DNA of 23,738 nt. Origin: a virus. The translations under genes were made by a program, and so were the position numbers. Of this stretch, positions 8,363 through 17,934 are shown one piece after another. Positions within the stretch are counted from its first letter, which is position 1. The number at the start of each line of letters is the position of its first letter. A model generated the notes under the pieces. That model was not told where the DNA came from and searched no databases. It saw nothing but the letters and a program-made list of their open reading frames with translations. The DNA lies in the IMG/VR virus record IMGVR_UViG_3300017727_003491, positions 1-23,738 of that record. One strand, 5' to 3'.

Positions 8363-9027
8363 TGGCACTTAATATACCAAACGCGTTTACTACAAAAACA
8401 AAGATTGAAGCTGCCAAGCTACAAGAAAATGCTGATACATTGAAAACATATCTAAACGGTTCTATTGCAACTGGTGACATACAAACATCAGCATGGGCAA
8501 CAACAAAACATTTTATGAAAGGTTTGTATCATCCTGTTTCTAACACATACGAGATGATGACTGGTGTATTTGCCGGTCCTTCACTAACAGATTTACCTAC
8601 ATTCCACCCAGGATATGCTGGTTTGTTTATATCAGATTTAAGTGATAATCCTTCTCCTGCTCCAGGATGTGGTATTAGTTTTTATTTAGATGAAGATGCA
8701 GATGTTATGCTTAAGCTTAATTTGTCACCTCGAGGCTTACCAATTAATGTAGCTGGAAATGCAGACTTTTCATTAAATGTTAATTTAGATGGTGCCTTCA
8801 ACAACTATTCTCAGAGTTTCTTTGCTAAGGAAAAAGATTTATCACCTACAAGTGGTGCATCTACGGGAATACCAGGATTTTATAGACGTCGTTCTTATCA
8901 AGTTCATACAATATTTCCAGTCGTAGCAGCAGGACATCATAACATACAATTATTTGCACGCTCAAATACACGTGCAATTCCACTAAAATTTTATACGTAT
9001 TCAATCAGCGCCTATTACAGGGTGTAA
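8362..9027 (+). CDS. Tail appendage / fibre-like protein 3
   Basis: The 221-residue product has the same N-terminal design as its neighbour (AFTTKTKIEAAKLQENADTL, then YLNGSIATGDIQTSA, about 8-50). A beta domain of about 160 residues ending in KFYTYSISAYYRV follows. The start is in a TAATG overlap with the preceding stop. The similarity of the opening 50 residues to the 370-residue protein suggests that both dock to the same tail structure or to each other through that segment. No enzymatic motif is seen. It could equally be a head fibre; the tail position is inferred from gene order. Confidence 0.5.
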   Translation: MALNIPNAFTTKTKIEAAKLQENADTLKTYLNGSIATGDIQTSAWATTKHFMKGLYHPVSNTYEMMTGVFAGPSLTDLPTFHPGYAGLFISDLSDNPSPAPGCGISFYLDEDADVMLKLNLSPRGLPINVAGNADFSLNVNLDGAFNNYSQSFFAKEKDLSPTSGASTGIPGFYRRRSYQVHTIFPVVAAGHHNIQLFARSNTRAIPLKFYTYSISAYYRV

Positions 9028-9054
9028 AAAAAAGGTTATTATAGGAGGTTAACT

Positions 9055-9648
9055 ATGGACCCGGTTACTATTGGTTTATTAGCAGCAGGAGGACTGGCAC
9101 GCGGAATAGGCGGAGCTATGTCGACAAGAGCTGCAGGAAAAGCCGCATTTGGTGATGCTCAACAAGAGCGATTAGCAGAATTAAGAAGACAAGAAGAAAT
9201 GAACGCATTAGGTTTGTCAGATGTACAAAGACAAGAATTAGGCAGAATGGTATTAGACCCTGTTCAAGCAGCTAGTCAGGAAAGACTACTACGACAACAA
9301 GCCCTATTAGGTTCTACAGGTGCATTTCAATCAGGTGACGCATTAGCAGGATTAATGAGACAACAAGAAACTGAGGCAAGACAAATGGATGCTGCTTCAA
9401 ATAAACTTCTTGCTGCTGATATGGCTATGGAACAGAGACAACGAGCAGAAATGAACGCATTAAATGCAGCTGAATCAGCTGAGCAGGCTTCTAAACAAGC
9501 AGCAGCTGGTGCATTTATCGCTGGATTAGGTGGTGCAGCAGATGCAGGACTACAATATCAGGCTCTACAGGATGCAACTGCTAGAAGAAATATTAGTTCG
9601 GATGCCGCCATCGACCCTGAAATACTTAAATTATTGGAGAGTTTCTAA
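9055..9648 (+). CDS. Internal virion protein, small (T7 gp14-like position)
   Basis: The 197-residue product has two short Gly/Ala-rich hydrophobic stretches, VTIGLLAAGGLARGIGGAM (4-22) and about 150-168 (AAAGAFIAGLGGAADAG). They flank a long charged helical middle rich in Gln, Arg, Glu and Met. Small, alanine- and glutamine-rich helical proteins with membrane-prone ends, encoded before two larger proteins, are typical of the ejection machinery of short-tailed phages; they leave the capsid and help build a channel in the cell envelope. A near-perfect AGGAGGT site (9043-9049) lies 5 bases before the ATG. The stop overlaps the next ATG by one base. No direct homology to T7 gp14 can be shown by eye. 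Confidence 0.6.
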   Translation: MDPVTIGLLAAGGLARGIGGAMSTRAAGKAAFGDAQQERLAELRRQEEMNALGLSDVQRQELGRMVLDPVQAASQERLLRQQALLGSTGAFQSGDALAGLMRQQETEARQMDAASNKLLAADMAMEQRQRAEMNALNAAESAEQASKQAAAGAFIAGLGGAADAGLQYQALQDATARRNISSDAAIDPEILKLLESF

Positions 9649-11426
9649 TGGCTACAAACGCACAACTATTTAATACAGCTTACTTTTCTACGCATCAAGA
9701 ACTTTTAAATCAAAGTATCAAACTAGCAGAAAAAGAATTTGTTACACTTGCAGATAGAATACAACTACTTGAAGGTAAAATAGCAGATTATGAAAAAGCT
9801 ATTGCAACTGGTACAAACATAACTAAAGGCGGACTAAAAATTAGTGAGTCTGAAGTTACAGGAAGACTAAGAGTACAAGAAGCACGTAGACAAAATCAAG
9901 CAAAAGAATTAACAGCTGTTGAAAAGTCTGCAGAGAAATCATTCGATATCAGTCGCTTTAATATGCCTGATGTTCGTAATACTATGCAAGCAAAGATAAG
10001 AAGTGGTTCAACAGTTACACGAGCCGTTGATGATGCAATCAATAACGTTGGCGGTAAAGGTGCAGGAAAAGACCAAGTTCAGAAGTATGTTCTTGCTAAA
10101 TCAATCCTTCAATCAGCAAAATCAGCTGCTACAGCACAAGGTAAGGCTTACAATGAACAAGTTTTAAGAGACCAAATTGCTAGTGGTATGGGAATCGATG
10201 GTAATGTAATGTTACTATCAGATGAAAAGATAGTGCAAAGAGTTACACAACCTAAGAAAGATGCTATCAATGAGAAATACGCAAAGATGCCAAAACTTGC
10301 TGACATCAAAGCAAAACCTGGTGACATCAAGCGAATGCAAGGTGAACAGAGTGAAGCAGAAGAAAAGCTAAAAATACTCGAAGACCAAATGAAAGACCAG
10401 TATGGTGATGACGTTGACTTAGGTAAAATCATTGAAAGAGGTAGAGAAATATACTCACAGCAATATGCACCTCTCACACGTAAGCAAAGAAAAGAATTAC
10501 GAAAGATGAAAACTGCTGAGAACTTATCACCTACAGCACGTACAAACTACAAAGCATATACAACAGTCAGAGACAACGGCAAGTATATGAGCTATGTTAA
10601 TACTCTGTTTGATGAAGAAAACAATGAGGACCAGATAGCAAACGCAGCACGCAAAATTATTGAAGGTAAGAATGCAGGACTGGACACAGATGTTAGACTC
10701 TTAGCAAAACAATTAACAAACTCTGAAGAAGAAGCTAACGCTGCATTAGGCGTAGCAATGCATTACTTTGTACAAAATGTAGAAACAGGCCTCATACCAA
10801 ACTTAGAAAAGATGATTGAGAAAGTAGAACAAGAGTCAGATGAAAAGGCAGCACTTGATGAAGCAGCTAAAGAACAAGGTGTATCTGCTGATGCAATCGA
10901 AAGAGAAGCAGCTAAAGTTATTCCTGAAATTAATCCAGATTTTCCTAGTGAAGCAGACGTAGAATTTGATGAGAGTGGCGGTACAATAAATCGACCAGGT
11001 GCAGAACCTGCTAAGGTTGAAAAGAAAGACAGTTTCTTTGACAAGCTATTTTCAGGTCGTCTATTCCAAAAAGAAGAAGCAGCTAAACCACTACCTCAGG
11101 CACCAGTAGAAATACCTACTCAAGAAGATGTAGAATTTGATGAACGTGGTGGTATACCAGAAGTTATAGGCACTCCTCCTGTACAATTAGAACCTATCAT
11201 GCAGTTAGACATAGGAGATGTAGTTAAGAAAAACCCTAACTTTAGTTATGGATATCGCTTAGAAAGAATTGCACCAAACGGTCAAAGACAATATTCTGGA
11301 ACTGGAGCGATTGAAGGTAAGACACTAGACCCAGCTATGCAAGCAGAAGCTGATTTAGCCTATGAAGCAGAGCTATTAAGAAGGCAACAAGAAGCAGCAC
11401 AAAAGGCACAAGAAGAAGGAAAGTAG
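9648..11426 (+). CDS. Internal virion protein, middle (T7 gp15-like position)
   Basis: The 592-residue product is mostly helical and rich in Lys, Glu, Ala and Gln, with coiled-coil character in the first 300 residues. A low-complexity, Pro- and Glu-rich part follows (about 405-510). Within it a 13-residue motif of the form P-x-x-x-D-V-E-F-D-E-x-G-G occurs twice, at residues 433-445 and 490-502. The C-terminus is helical and charged. It stands between the small and giant proteins of the ejection module and probably travels with them in the virion. The start is in a TAATG overlap with the upstream stop. No enzymatic motif was found. Confidence 0.55.
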   Translation: MATNAQLFNTAYFSTHQELLNQSIKLAEKEFVTLADRIQLLEGKIADYEKAIATGTNITKGGLKISESEVTGRLRVQEARRQNQAKELTAVEKSAEKSFDISRFNMPDVRNTMQAKIRSGSTVTRAVDDAINNVGGKGAGKDQVQKYVLAKSILQSAKSAATAQGKAYNEQVLRDQIASGMGIDGNVMLLSDEKIVQRVTQPKKDAINEKYAKMPKLADIKAKPGDIKRMQGEQSEAEEKLKILEDQMKDQYGDDVDLGKIIERGREIYSQQYAPLTRKQRKELRKMKTAENLSPTARTNYKAYTTVRDNGKYMSYVNTLFDEENNEDQIANAARKIIEGKNAGLDTDVRLLAKQLTNSEEEANAALGVAMHYFVQNVETGLIPNLEKMIEKVEQESDEKAALDEAAKEQGVSADAIEREAAKVIPEINPDFPSEADVEFDESGGTINRPGAEPAKVEKKDSFFDKLFSGRLFQKEEAAKPLPQAPVEIPTQEDVEFDERGGIPEVIGTPPVQLEPIMQLDIGDVVKKNPNFSYGYRLERIAPNGQRQYSGTGAIEGKTLDPAMQAEADLAYEAELLRRQQEAAQKAQEEGK

Positions 11427-11429
11427 AAA

Positions 11430-14400
11430 ATGGCAACACCAACACCAGGTCTGACACCAGGCCAACAAAGTTTTTATGACACACTTTTAATTGACGACCC
11501 TGAAGCGGCCGAAGATTTTAAGTCAGCAATCCTTGCTGAACAAGCGAGAGATGCAGAGCGTGCACGACCTGCTCCAGTGTTAGAAGACGATGTGTTTATA
11601 CAACCTGATACACCTATAAACACACCAGAAACAGATTCAAGTATCACAGATGACAACGTCCAGTTCGCAGGACCACCTTCTCCTACTGCTCCTGAAAGCT
11701 TTGACGAACAACAAAAGAGTTTTTATGAAGACCTATATCAAGATGATACTGAAGCTGCTAATGAGTACTTACAAGGAATATTAGCCGAAAAGAAAAGAGA
11801 TGCTGTTATCGATGTAGATGAGACAGCACTACCTGATTTACCTCAGACTAGAAGTTTACCAGGTTTTGAGTTTGAAGGTGCACAACCACCAACTCCTCCA
11901 TCATTAAAATCTTTACAAGAAAACAAAGACTTAATAAAAGCAGAACAACTTATTATTCCTGGCCTGCTAGATGAAGAGCAGCGTAAAGGTTATGAAGCAG
12001 CTGTGCTTCGTTATGTATCTGAAGGATTACCTGATGAAGACTCATTGGCTGCACAATTTGGTATTGAGTTTGACCAAGATTATGAACGCAAAACTGGTGA
12101 ATCACCACCTAAAGAAAATGCTTTTGACCAAGCATCAAATAAATATATGCTTGATAAGCTTTCTTTTGTTCGTGAAAAGGTAGACAAATTACCTGAAACA
12201 GCACAAGATAAAGCTAAGGAACAATTCTTTGGTGTTAAATCACCTCGTAAGCCACGTGCAATCGGACAGTTTGAAGTTGAACCGACACCTGTCAGACCTG
12301 GAATGATACAAAGAAATCCACAATTAGCTGATGACATGTCGTTAACCGAACTGGCTGGCCAAGCTCTTTCACCTCAGGTTATAACAACTGCTGATGAATT
12401 AAGAAGACAGCGCGAACCAAGACGACAAGCAAAGAAACAACTAGTCGATTCATTGGTAGCCTTTGGTGAAGAAAACGAACTAGACCCAACAGATAGAGCA
12501 GCAACAGAGCAAAGTCGCATAGACTTCTTTACTAGTTATAGAGATAATGTTGTTGACCAAATAATTAATGCACGATTAGGTGGTGTGGAAGGTTTATCAC
12601 CTACAATGGCACCATTCTTTTATGGTTATTCGCCAGAAGAGATGCAAGAGTTGATAAAAGAAGTACAACCTGAAGCAAATGCTGTAACAAGACAAGCAAT
12701 AGAAATAACATTCAGACCTATTGATACAAACAATACTGGACGAGAAGGTACACAAACATCAGTAGAAAAAGAACTAAACAAATCTTTTCCAATTAAAGAA
12801 AGTGCAGGTGATGTTCTCAACAGAAACCTTGTCGAACCTGCAGTAGATTTTGTAGCTGAAGGTTTCACCTCCTTAACGACAAGTAAATATGACCCTGAGT
12901 TTAGACAGAACTTATTCGAGCAAGGTATTATAGAAAATCCAGATGCCATTACAGAATCTGCAGCAATGACTGTTGTTAGAGATGTTGCAGGTTTATTAAG
13001 ACTAGTCGTCAATCCAGCTGTTTCAGGTGCAGAAAACTTAGGATTAATAGATAGAAAAACACCAGAAGAAGAAATAGAAACAATACTACCAGCAGCAAGA
13101 AGAGAATACACAGAAGAAGTTGAGTTTGATATTGCAAATCCAATTGATAGTATGCTTGACTTAGGTGATGCTTACTTAAAAGAAGTCCTAGTAGAAACTG
13201 CAACTATGCGTTCGCTTGGTAATGATTTAGGACAATTAGACTCAGCACTTTTTGGAATGATTGATGAAGACTTTGGTACTTCAGGAATGTCAGATTATCT
13301 AATTCCTGATGCAATCGTACCATCAAGAAACTTTATAGTAGGTGCTGGAACACTAGCTGAGGCTTTTATTCCAATCGGTAAAGGTGGTGCAGTTAGAGCA
13401 TTAGGTGCACCAACAAGAGGATTATCAAAAGCACCAAGAGCTGCAAAGGCTGCAATCTCACAGAGAACTTTAAAACCTACATTGACAACACCAAGTAAAG
13501 GTGTTCAGGCAGCAGAAAGAGTTGGTGAAACTGCACTAGATATTATTGCTGGTGGTGGTAATCCTCTCTTCGCTACAATTAAACTTGCATCTGATTATGC
13601 ACCAGGTATCGCTAAGAAAGCTGTTGTTATGGGAAGAGCTGGAACTGATATATCAAAAATAGCTAGAACAATCGAAAATGGTGATATCGTAGCTTCAGGT
13701 TTCAAAGGACAGAAGTTATCAAACTTAGTATCAGATACTGCATCAGTCGAAGGTAAAGTACTCAACAACTTATCAGACCCGATACAAGCTTTAGAAATAC
13801 GTGCAAGAGGTGGAGCAGGTGCATTAGATGATGCTTTACAAGATGGAGTTATAGGTGGTCGTGCATATGCAGCTGTTGAACAGTTGACACCAGCACAAGC
13901 AGAAAAAGCGCTACAAGAAATTGTAACATCAGAAACAGAAGTTCTAAGCTCAATGGCTGAACGTGCTATGATTGGTTCTGAAAGAGGCGCATACAATTAT
14001 GAAAAGGCTTTGCAAAGACGCAGAGACATTAGAGGTGCAGGTGCAGAAGAATTAACAAAGTATGGTTTGGGTGACTATGTCATGCTTACAGACAAGACTG
14101 TTGTTAAGTCAAGTTGGTTAGATGAAAACATTGAATCAATAGATAATGCATTAGTAGATACTGATGGTACGTCTAAGTTATTTTTCACGCAAGAAACACC
14201 AACTGGTGAACTTATCTACTTTATTAAAGGTGAAAACATTGCTGATGATTTAATTGATATTGCTAGAAATACCGGTGACGGTCACTTAGAAAACTTAATT
14301 AACTTCAAAGGTGGTATGGACATTGGTGATACAATATATGTGACAAACAGATATATCGATGACATTGCCATGAAAGGTTCAGACACTGCATTTGTTGCTA

Positions 14401-17381
14401 GAAAAGCTAGTACATTAGAAGCAGCAGCGCAACCATTAGAAAGAAGAAGCGCTGCTATCATGAGTGCAAAAGAAGTTTATAATGCATTTACTCCGACAAG
14501 TGTAAAGAAAGTAGTCGATACAGGAATTAAAAAGTTAATGAACAAACCTACTGTTCAGCAAGCACAAACAGCACAAACCTCAGCAACATCAGCGCGCTTT
14601 GCTAATCAAGTAGACGAAGGTATTGCACGATTAGAAAGAACCATGAAAGGTGCATACGGTCAGACATCAAGAAATCTTGACGTTACAGGTGTGATAAGTG
14701 AATTTGCTGGTAAAGAATTTGTAGGACTTAAAAGATTAGGCCTTAAAACTTCCATTGTTTATGAAACAGTTTATAGACTACAAAGAAACCTTAATCTTTC
14801 TTTATCAGACATATCCAAGATGACACCTGACCAGCTTAAAAAAGCTAGAGAATTATACATAAGAAGACCAAGAAATTTGGAAGGGGGTAAGAAACTTGCA
14901 AACAGAGACACATTCGAAAATTACTTAAACACAGTGTATGGAATAGACCTCAGGTCTAATGATGCTATTGCAGCACTATTAGATAGAAGAATGGCTCGAG
15001 CAGAAGTTACACCTTTTGCAGAAGCAAATGCAATAATGAAAGAAATAGAAAACATTGCACCACAACTTAAGACTAATAAAGTCAGGAATCCTGCTGATGC
15101 TATTGCTTCAATGACTGCTAATTTAGAAACACAGATGATAGTTAAACGTGCAATTAGAGAAACATTTGGTGCTGATGAAGTGGCTACTGCATCGCTTACA
15201 GTCAATGAAAGAGTATTTGCCTTAGCTGGTTATGAAATGGCACTTCCTGAGATTACAGAAATTGTTCAAGACTTGGCAGCATTAAGATTTGGACCTGCTA
15301 AATTATCAATCAACACAATGTCACCTGCACAAATCGATATGTTTTTTGATAATCACAGTGGTTTAGCAGGAGCTTATAGAAATTATTTAAGAGATTCAAG
15401 TCGACCTGCTTTATATCCTGTAGGTGGGACAAGAAATATAGTCTTGAACAAACAACAATTCCTAGCACAATTAGATGGTGGTTCTGCTAATGCAATGGCT
15501 GATTACTTAGAAGTAACAGCACTTAAAAGAGGCATTACAGTAGACGAACTTCGAAACAATTATGGTTACCAGATAAGAGAACTACTAGCACCTACAAGGT
15601 TTGAAACGCTAGAAGGTGTAAAGAAACAAGCAGCTGCTGTTTATCCTTTAACTGAGGCTGAAAGAAAAGCAATACAGCAATATACTAGAACATTAGGTAG
15701 TTCAGATGCTAAAGCAATCAGCGATAACTTTTCTAAATTACAGAGAAGTAAAGATGTCTTTGAGTACTCAACAGGCATGATGAATTATGTGACCAACGGT
15801 ATGAGAAGAACCTTTGTATCTGGTCAGTTAGGTGGTAAGTATTTACCAAACATTCCTTATCAAATGGAAAACTTACTTACCGCTGGACTTATTACTTATG
15901 TCACCAATCCAAAGTACATAATGACAGTATTAGGCCAGACTGCTCAGACTCCACTTGGACTCACGCCCTATAGGAAACTAAGGTATATGGCAGCGGGTTC
16001 ACCAGATACCATTCTGCCAGGCACCAGATTTACATATGCACAGGTATACGAAGAGTTTACACGTCGTAACTTAGGTGTGTCAAATGCTGGACTAAACTTA
16101 GGTGACTCATTCTATGCTGACCTGGCACAAGAAGCAGCTGGTTGGACTCGCTTTACAAAAGGTGTTCCAGGTTATAAGTCACTACCTGACATGTTAAAGA
16201 ATGATAAAAAGTCATGGCTTGAAGGTATGTTATCTTACTTTAGAAGAGGAGCACAAGACGTCGCAGTCGGTACAGCTGAAGTAGTTAGACCTTACTCACC
16301 TACAATGTCACCTTATATGAAATGGGCTGATGAAACTGATAGAGCATTTAGAGAAGCAATCTTCGTCAAAGCTCTACAAAATGGTGAGAGTGTAGAAAGT
16401 GCTGCCAAATTAGCAAGAGAAGTAATGTTAGATTATGGAATGATGCCACCTGCTGCAAGACAAGGTGTTATGAAGTCTGCACTTTACTTATCATTTACAA
16501 TTGCTTCTTCAGCAGAGATGTTTAAGGCTATGACAACTACAAATGGTGCATTAAGAGTTGCAGCAATGGCATCATATCATAGAGATTTAAATCGTTTTTA
16601 TGGAACTTATTATTCAGGTGGTACAAGAACATTAGAGTCTGCATATATGCGTGAAGTACAAGACAATGAAGATGGTAAGATTGTTAATACTTACATGCGA
16701 AGTCCTTATCTTGGCAATCTACTTAATGTTGGTAAACTAATTGGATTTGGTTCAGGAATTGCACAAGGTAGAACTGAAGATACAGTACAAAGAACTAAGG
16801 AAGGATTAGCAAACTTCTTCTATATTCCAGCACTTGACTTCATAACAGAGCTAGATACTGATTATAAGCGTGGTGTATCAGGAAAACAAATGCTTCAGAT
16901 GCAACAGCAATATTATGCAATGGGTTTCTTTAACTTCAGTCCTCCTGCTATGTTTAGTTCAATGATGTCAGACGGTGCTAATCCATACTACTTTGTTGAT
17001 AGATACGATATCGAAGTTAGGCCAACAGAAAAACGTGTGCCAGGTGCACCAGACTTTGGTGGTTATCAGTATCGTTTTAGAAGTCAGGCAGGTAGAAACA
17101 ATTATTTAACTGACCAACTAATCATGGCTATAGCAGGAACTGGACGTGGTTTTAATGATTACTTCAATGCTGCTGTTATGGAAGGTTTGATTGCGGTGCC
17201 TGAAGGTACAAATCTTGGTTATCAAGGTGAATTACAGAAACCGTTTCTTTCACCAGGGTTGGACTACTTATTCTTAAAGGGTCGACCAGTTCGTATTCCA
17301 AAAGATTTAGAGATAGAGTATCGAGCATTGAAAGAGACAGAAAGACGTCTAATTGAGAAACGAAAGATATTTGAAAAATAA
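11430..17381 (+). CDS. Giant internal virion / DNA-ejection protein
   Basis: At 1983 residues this is by far the largest protein in the window, about a quarter of its length. Giant proteins at this position in short-tailed phages (such as T7 gp16, about 1318 residues) are carried in the capsid core and ejected into the cell to make the DNA channel. The N-terminus contains a duplicated segment (residues 12-42 and 94-125, both SFY-x-x-L then DD-x-EAA, then ILAE, then RDA) within Pro/Asp-rich linkers. The rest is helical. The region around 1600-1720 (FREAIFVKALQNGES, EVMLDYGMMPPAARQGV, ALYLSFTIASSAEM) contains amphipathic and hydrophobic helices suited to membrane contact. I see no lysozyme or transglycosylase signature such as the one at the start of T7 gp16. 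The start follows the previous stop by 3 bases. Confidence 0.6.
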   Translation: MATPTPGLTPGQQSFYDTLLIDDPEAAEDFKSAILAEQARDAERARPAPVLEDDVFIQPDTPINTPETDSSITDDNVQFAGPPSPTAPESFDEQQKSFYEDLYQDDTEAANEYLQGILAEKKRDAVIDVDETALPDLPQTRSLPGFEFEGAQPPTPPSLKSLQENKDLIKAEQLIIPGLLDEEQRKGYEAAVLRYVSEGLPDEDSLAAQFGIEFDQDYERKTGESPPKENAFDQASNKYMLDKLSFVREKVDKLPETAQDKAKEQFFGVKSPRKPRAIGQFEVEPTPVRPGMIQRNPQLADDMSLTELAGQALSPQVITTADELRRQREPRRQAKKQLVDSLVAFGEENELDPTDRAATEQSRIDFFTSYRDNVVDQIINARLGGVEGLSPTMAPFFYGYSPEEMQELIKEVQPEANAVTRQAIEITFRPIDTNNTGREGTQTSVEKELNKSFPIKESAGDVLNRNLVEPAVDFVAEGFTSLTTSKYDPEFRQNLFEQGIIENPDAITESAAMTVVRDVAGLLRLVVNPAVSGAENLGLIDRKTPEEEIETILPAARREYTEEVEFDIANPIDSMLDLGDAYLKEVLVETATMRSLGNDLGQLDSALFGMIDEDFGTSGMSDYLIPDAIVPSRNFIVGAGTLAEAFIPIGKGGAVRALGAPTRGLSKAPRAAKAAISQRTLKPTLTTPSKGVQAAERVGETALDIIAGGGNPLFATIKLASDYAPGIAKKAVVMGRAGTDISKIARTIENGDIVASGFKGQKLSNLVSDTASVEGKVLNNLSDPIQALEIRARGGAGALDDALQDGVIGGRAYAAVEQLTPAQAEKALQEIVTSETEVLSSMAERAMIGSERGAYNYEKALQRRRDIRGAGAEELTKYGLGDYVMLTDKTVVKSSWLDENIESIDNALVDTDGTSKLFFTQETPTGELIYFIKGENIADDLIDIARNTGDGHLENLINFKGGMDIGDTIYVTNRYIDDIAMKGSDTAFVARKASTLEAAAQPLERRSAAIMSAKEVYNAFTPTSVKKVVDTGIKKLMNKPTVQQAQTAQTSATSARFANQVDEGIARLERTMKGAYGQTSRNLDVTGVISEFAGKEFVGLKRLGLKTSIVYETVYRLQRNLNLSLSDISKMTPDQLKKARELYIRRPRNLEGGKKLANRDTFENYLNTVYGIDLRSNDAIAALLDRRMARAEVTPFAEANAIMKEIENIAPQLKTNKVRNPADAIASMTANLETQMIVKRAIRETFGADEVATASLTVNERVFALAGYEMALPEITEIVQDLAALRFGPAKLSINTMSPAQIDMFFDNHSGLAGAYRNYLRDSSRPALYPVGGTRNIVLNKQQFLAQLDGGSANAMADYLEVTALKRGITVDELRNNYGYQIRELLAPTRFETLEGVKKQAAAVYPLTEAERKAIQQYTRTLGSSDAKAISDNFSKLQRSKDVFEYSTGMMNYVTNGMRRTFVSGQLGGKYLPNIPYQMENLLTAGLITYVTNPKYIMTVLGQTAQTPLGLTPYRKLRYMAAGSPDTILPGTRFTYAQVYEEFTRRNLGVSNAGLNLGDSFYADLAQEAAGWTRFTKGVPGYKSLPDMLKNDKKSWLEGMLSYFRRGAQDVAVGTAEVVRPYSPTMSPYMKWADETDRAFREAIFVKALQNGESVESAAKLAREVMLDYGMMPPAARQGVMKSALYLSFTIASSAEMFKAMTTTNGALRVAAMASYHRDLNRFYGTYYSGGTRTLESAYMREVQDNEDGKIVNTYMRSPYLGNLLNVGKLIGFGSGIAQGRTEDTVQRTKEGLANFFYIPALDFITELDTDYKRGVSGKQMLQMQQQYYAMGFFNFSPPAMFSSMMSDGANPYYFVDRYDIEVRPTEKRVPGAPDFGGYQYRFRSQAGRNNYLTDQLIMAIAGTGRGFNDYFNAAVMEGLIAVPEGTNLGYQGELQKPFLSPGLDYLFLKGRPVRIPKDLEIEYRALKETERRLIEKRKIFEK

Positions 17382-17395
17382 GAGGTATTAATAGG

Positions 17396-17737
17396 ATGGC
17401 TAAAAAGAAATTATCAAAAGCAGCAGCAGCAAAGAAACGACTGAAGGTAGGTAAACCAGTTCCGTCATACAAACCAAAGAAGAAGAAGATGGTAGTTGTT
17501 ATGAAGAACGGTCGCAAAAAGCTGATACATTACGGAGCGAAAGGCTTTGGCCACAATATCAGTGCAGCTGCGAGGAAATCTTTTAGAGCACGTCATGGAT
17601 GTAGCAAAGCAAAAGATAGAACAACAGCAAAATACTGGGCATGCAAAGACTTATGGTCAGCATCCAGTCCAAAGAAAACTACAGGTACGAAAGGGCGTGT
17701 AGCCAAAAAGAAAACTAAAACTCGGAGGAAAAAATGA
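17396..17737 (+). CDS. Lysine-rich small phage protein with the SFRARHxC...YWxCK motif
   Basis: The 113-residue product has basic ends (several Lys runs at 3-33 and 95-113) and a compact middle. The middle reads SFRARHGC at 62-69, then KAKDRTTAKYWACK (71-84). I recognise this Arg-His-Cys...Tyr-Trp-x-Cys pattern from small conserved proteins in marine phage and algal virus genomes, where the function is unknown. The pair of cysteines (69 and 83) plus histidine could bind a metal. High charge suggests contact with DNA, perhaps packaged or ejected with the internal proteins encoded just upstream. It opens a cluster of six tiny genes. The ATG of the next micro-gene overlaps its TGA. Confidence 0.75.
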   Translation: MAKKKLSKAAAAKKRLKVGKPVPSYKPKKKKMVVVMKNGRKKLIHYGAKGFGHNISAAARKSFRARHGCSKAKDRTTAKYWACKDLWSASSPKKTTGTKGRVAKKKTKTRRKK

Positions 17738-17787
17738 GTGACGAATGTAAGAAGTGTCAATGTGACCCATGCAGATGTGAGGAATAG
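17734..17787 (+). CDS. Cysteine-rich micro-protein (17 residues)
   Basis: The ATG overlaps the preceding stop (ATGA) and has a strong GGAGG ribosome site at 17724-17728, five bases upstream. The product is only 17 residues, MSDECKKCQCDPCRCEE, with five cysteines in a CxxCxCxxCxC array and flanking acidic residues. That spacing resembles a metal-binding finger or metallothionein-like cluster. The next gene starts two bases after its stop. It is too short for routine gene callers, but the combination of strong ribosome site, tight coupling on both sides and regular cysteine spacing argues that it is translated. It could also be only a translational coupler. I know of no named family for it. Confidence 0.5.
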   Translation: MSDECKKCQCDPCRCEE

Positions 17788-17789
17788 AT

Positions 17790-17933
17790 ATGCAGAAATT
17801 AATACAATGGATGAACGAGAATAAAATCCGTGTTGGCTTTGTTGGTATGGCCTTAGTTATTACCACTCAATACGCGACATGTACTCTAGAACCAACAGTG
17901 GAAACACCAGAACAAGAACAAGTGGAGGAATAA
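17790..17933 (+). CDS. Small one-span membrane peptide
   Basis: The 47-residue product has a charged amphipathic start (1-13), one hydrophobic segment (14-28, VGFVGMALVITT), a single cysteine at 31, and an acidic tail rich in Glu, Pro and Gln. It lies between the micro-protein gene and a lysine-rich gene, with a GAGGA-type ribosome site before its ATG and one base between its stop and the next ATG. The cysteine after the hydrophobic stretch recalls a lipoprotein signal, but the residues before it (Tyr-Ala-Thr) are not a good lipobox. A role in lysis (spanin- or holin-like) or as a virion membrane peptide is possible. The assignment is open. Confidence 0.55.
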   Translation: MQKLIQWMNENKIRVGFVGMALVITTQYATCTLEPTVETPEQEQVEE

Positions 17934-17934
17934 A

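Noticed and set aside
12626-13111. Reverse-strand reading frame of 161 residues inside the giant ejection protein gene
   Set aside because: It lies fully within a well-supported gene, is serine/threonine-rich low complexity, and has no ribosome site; it is an antisense shadow.
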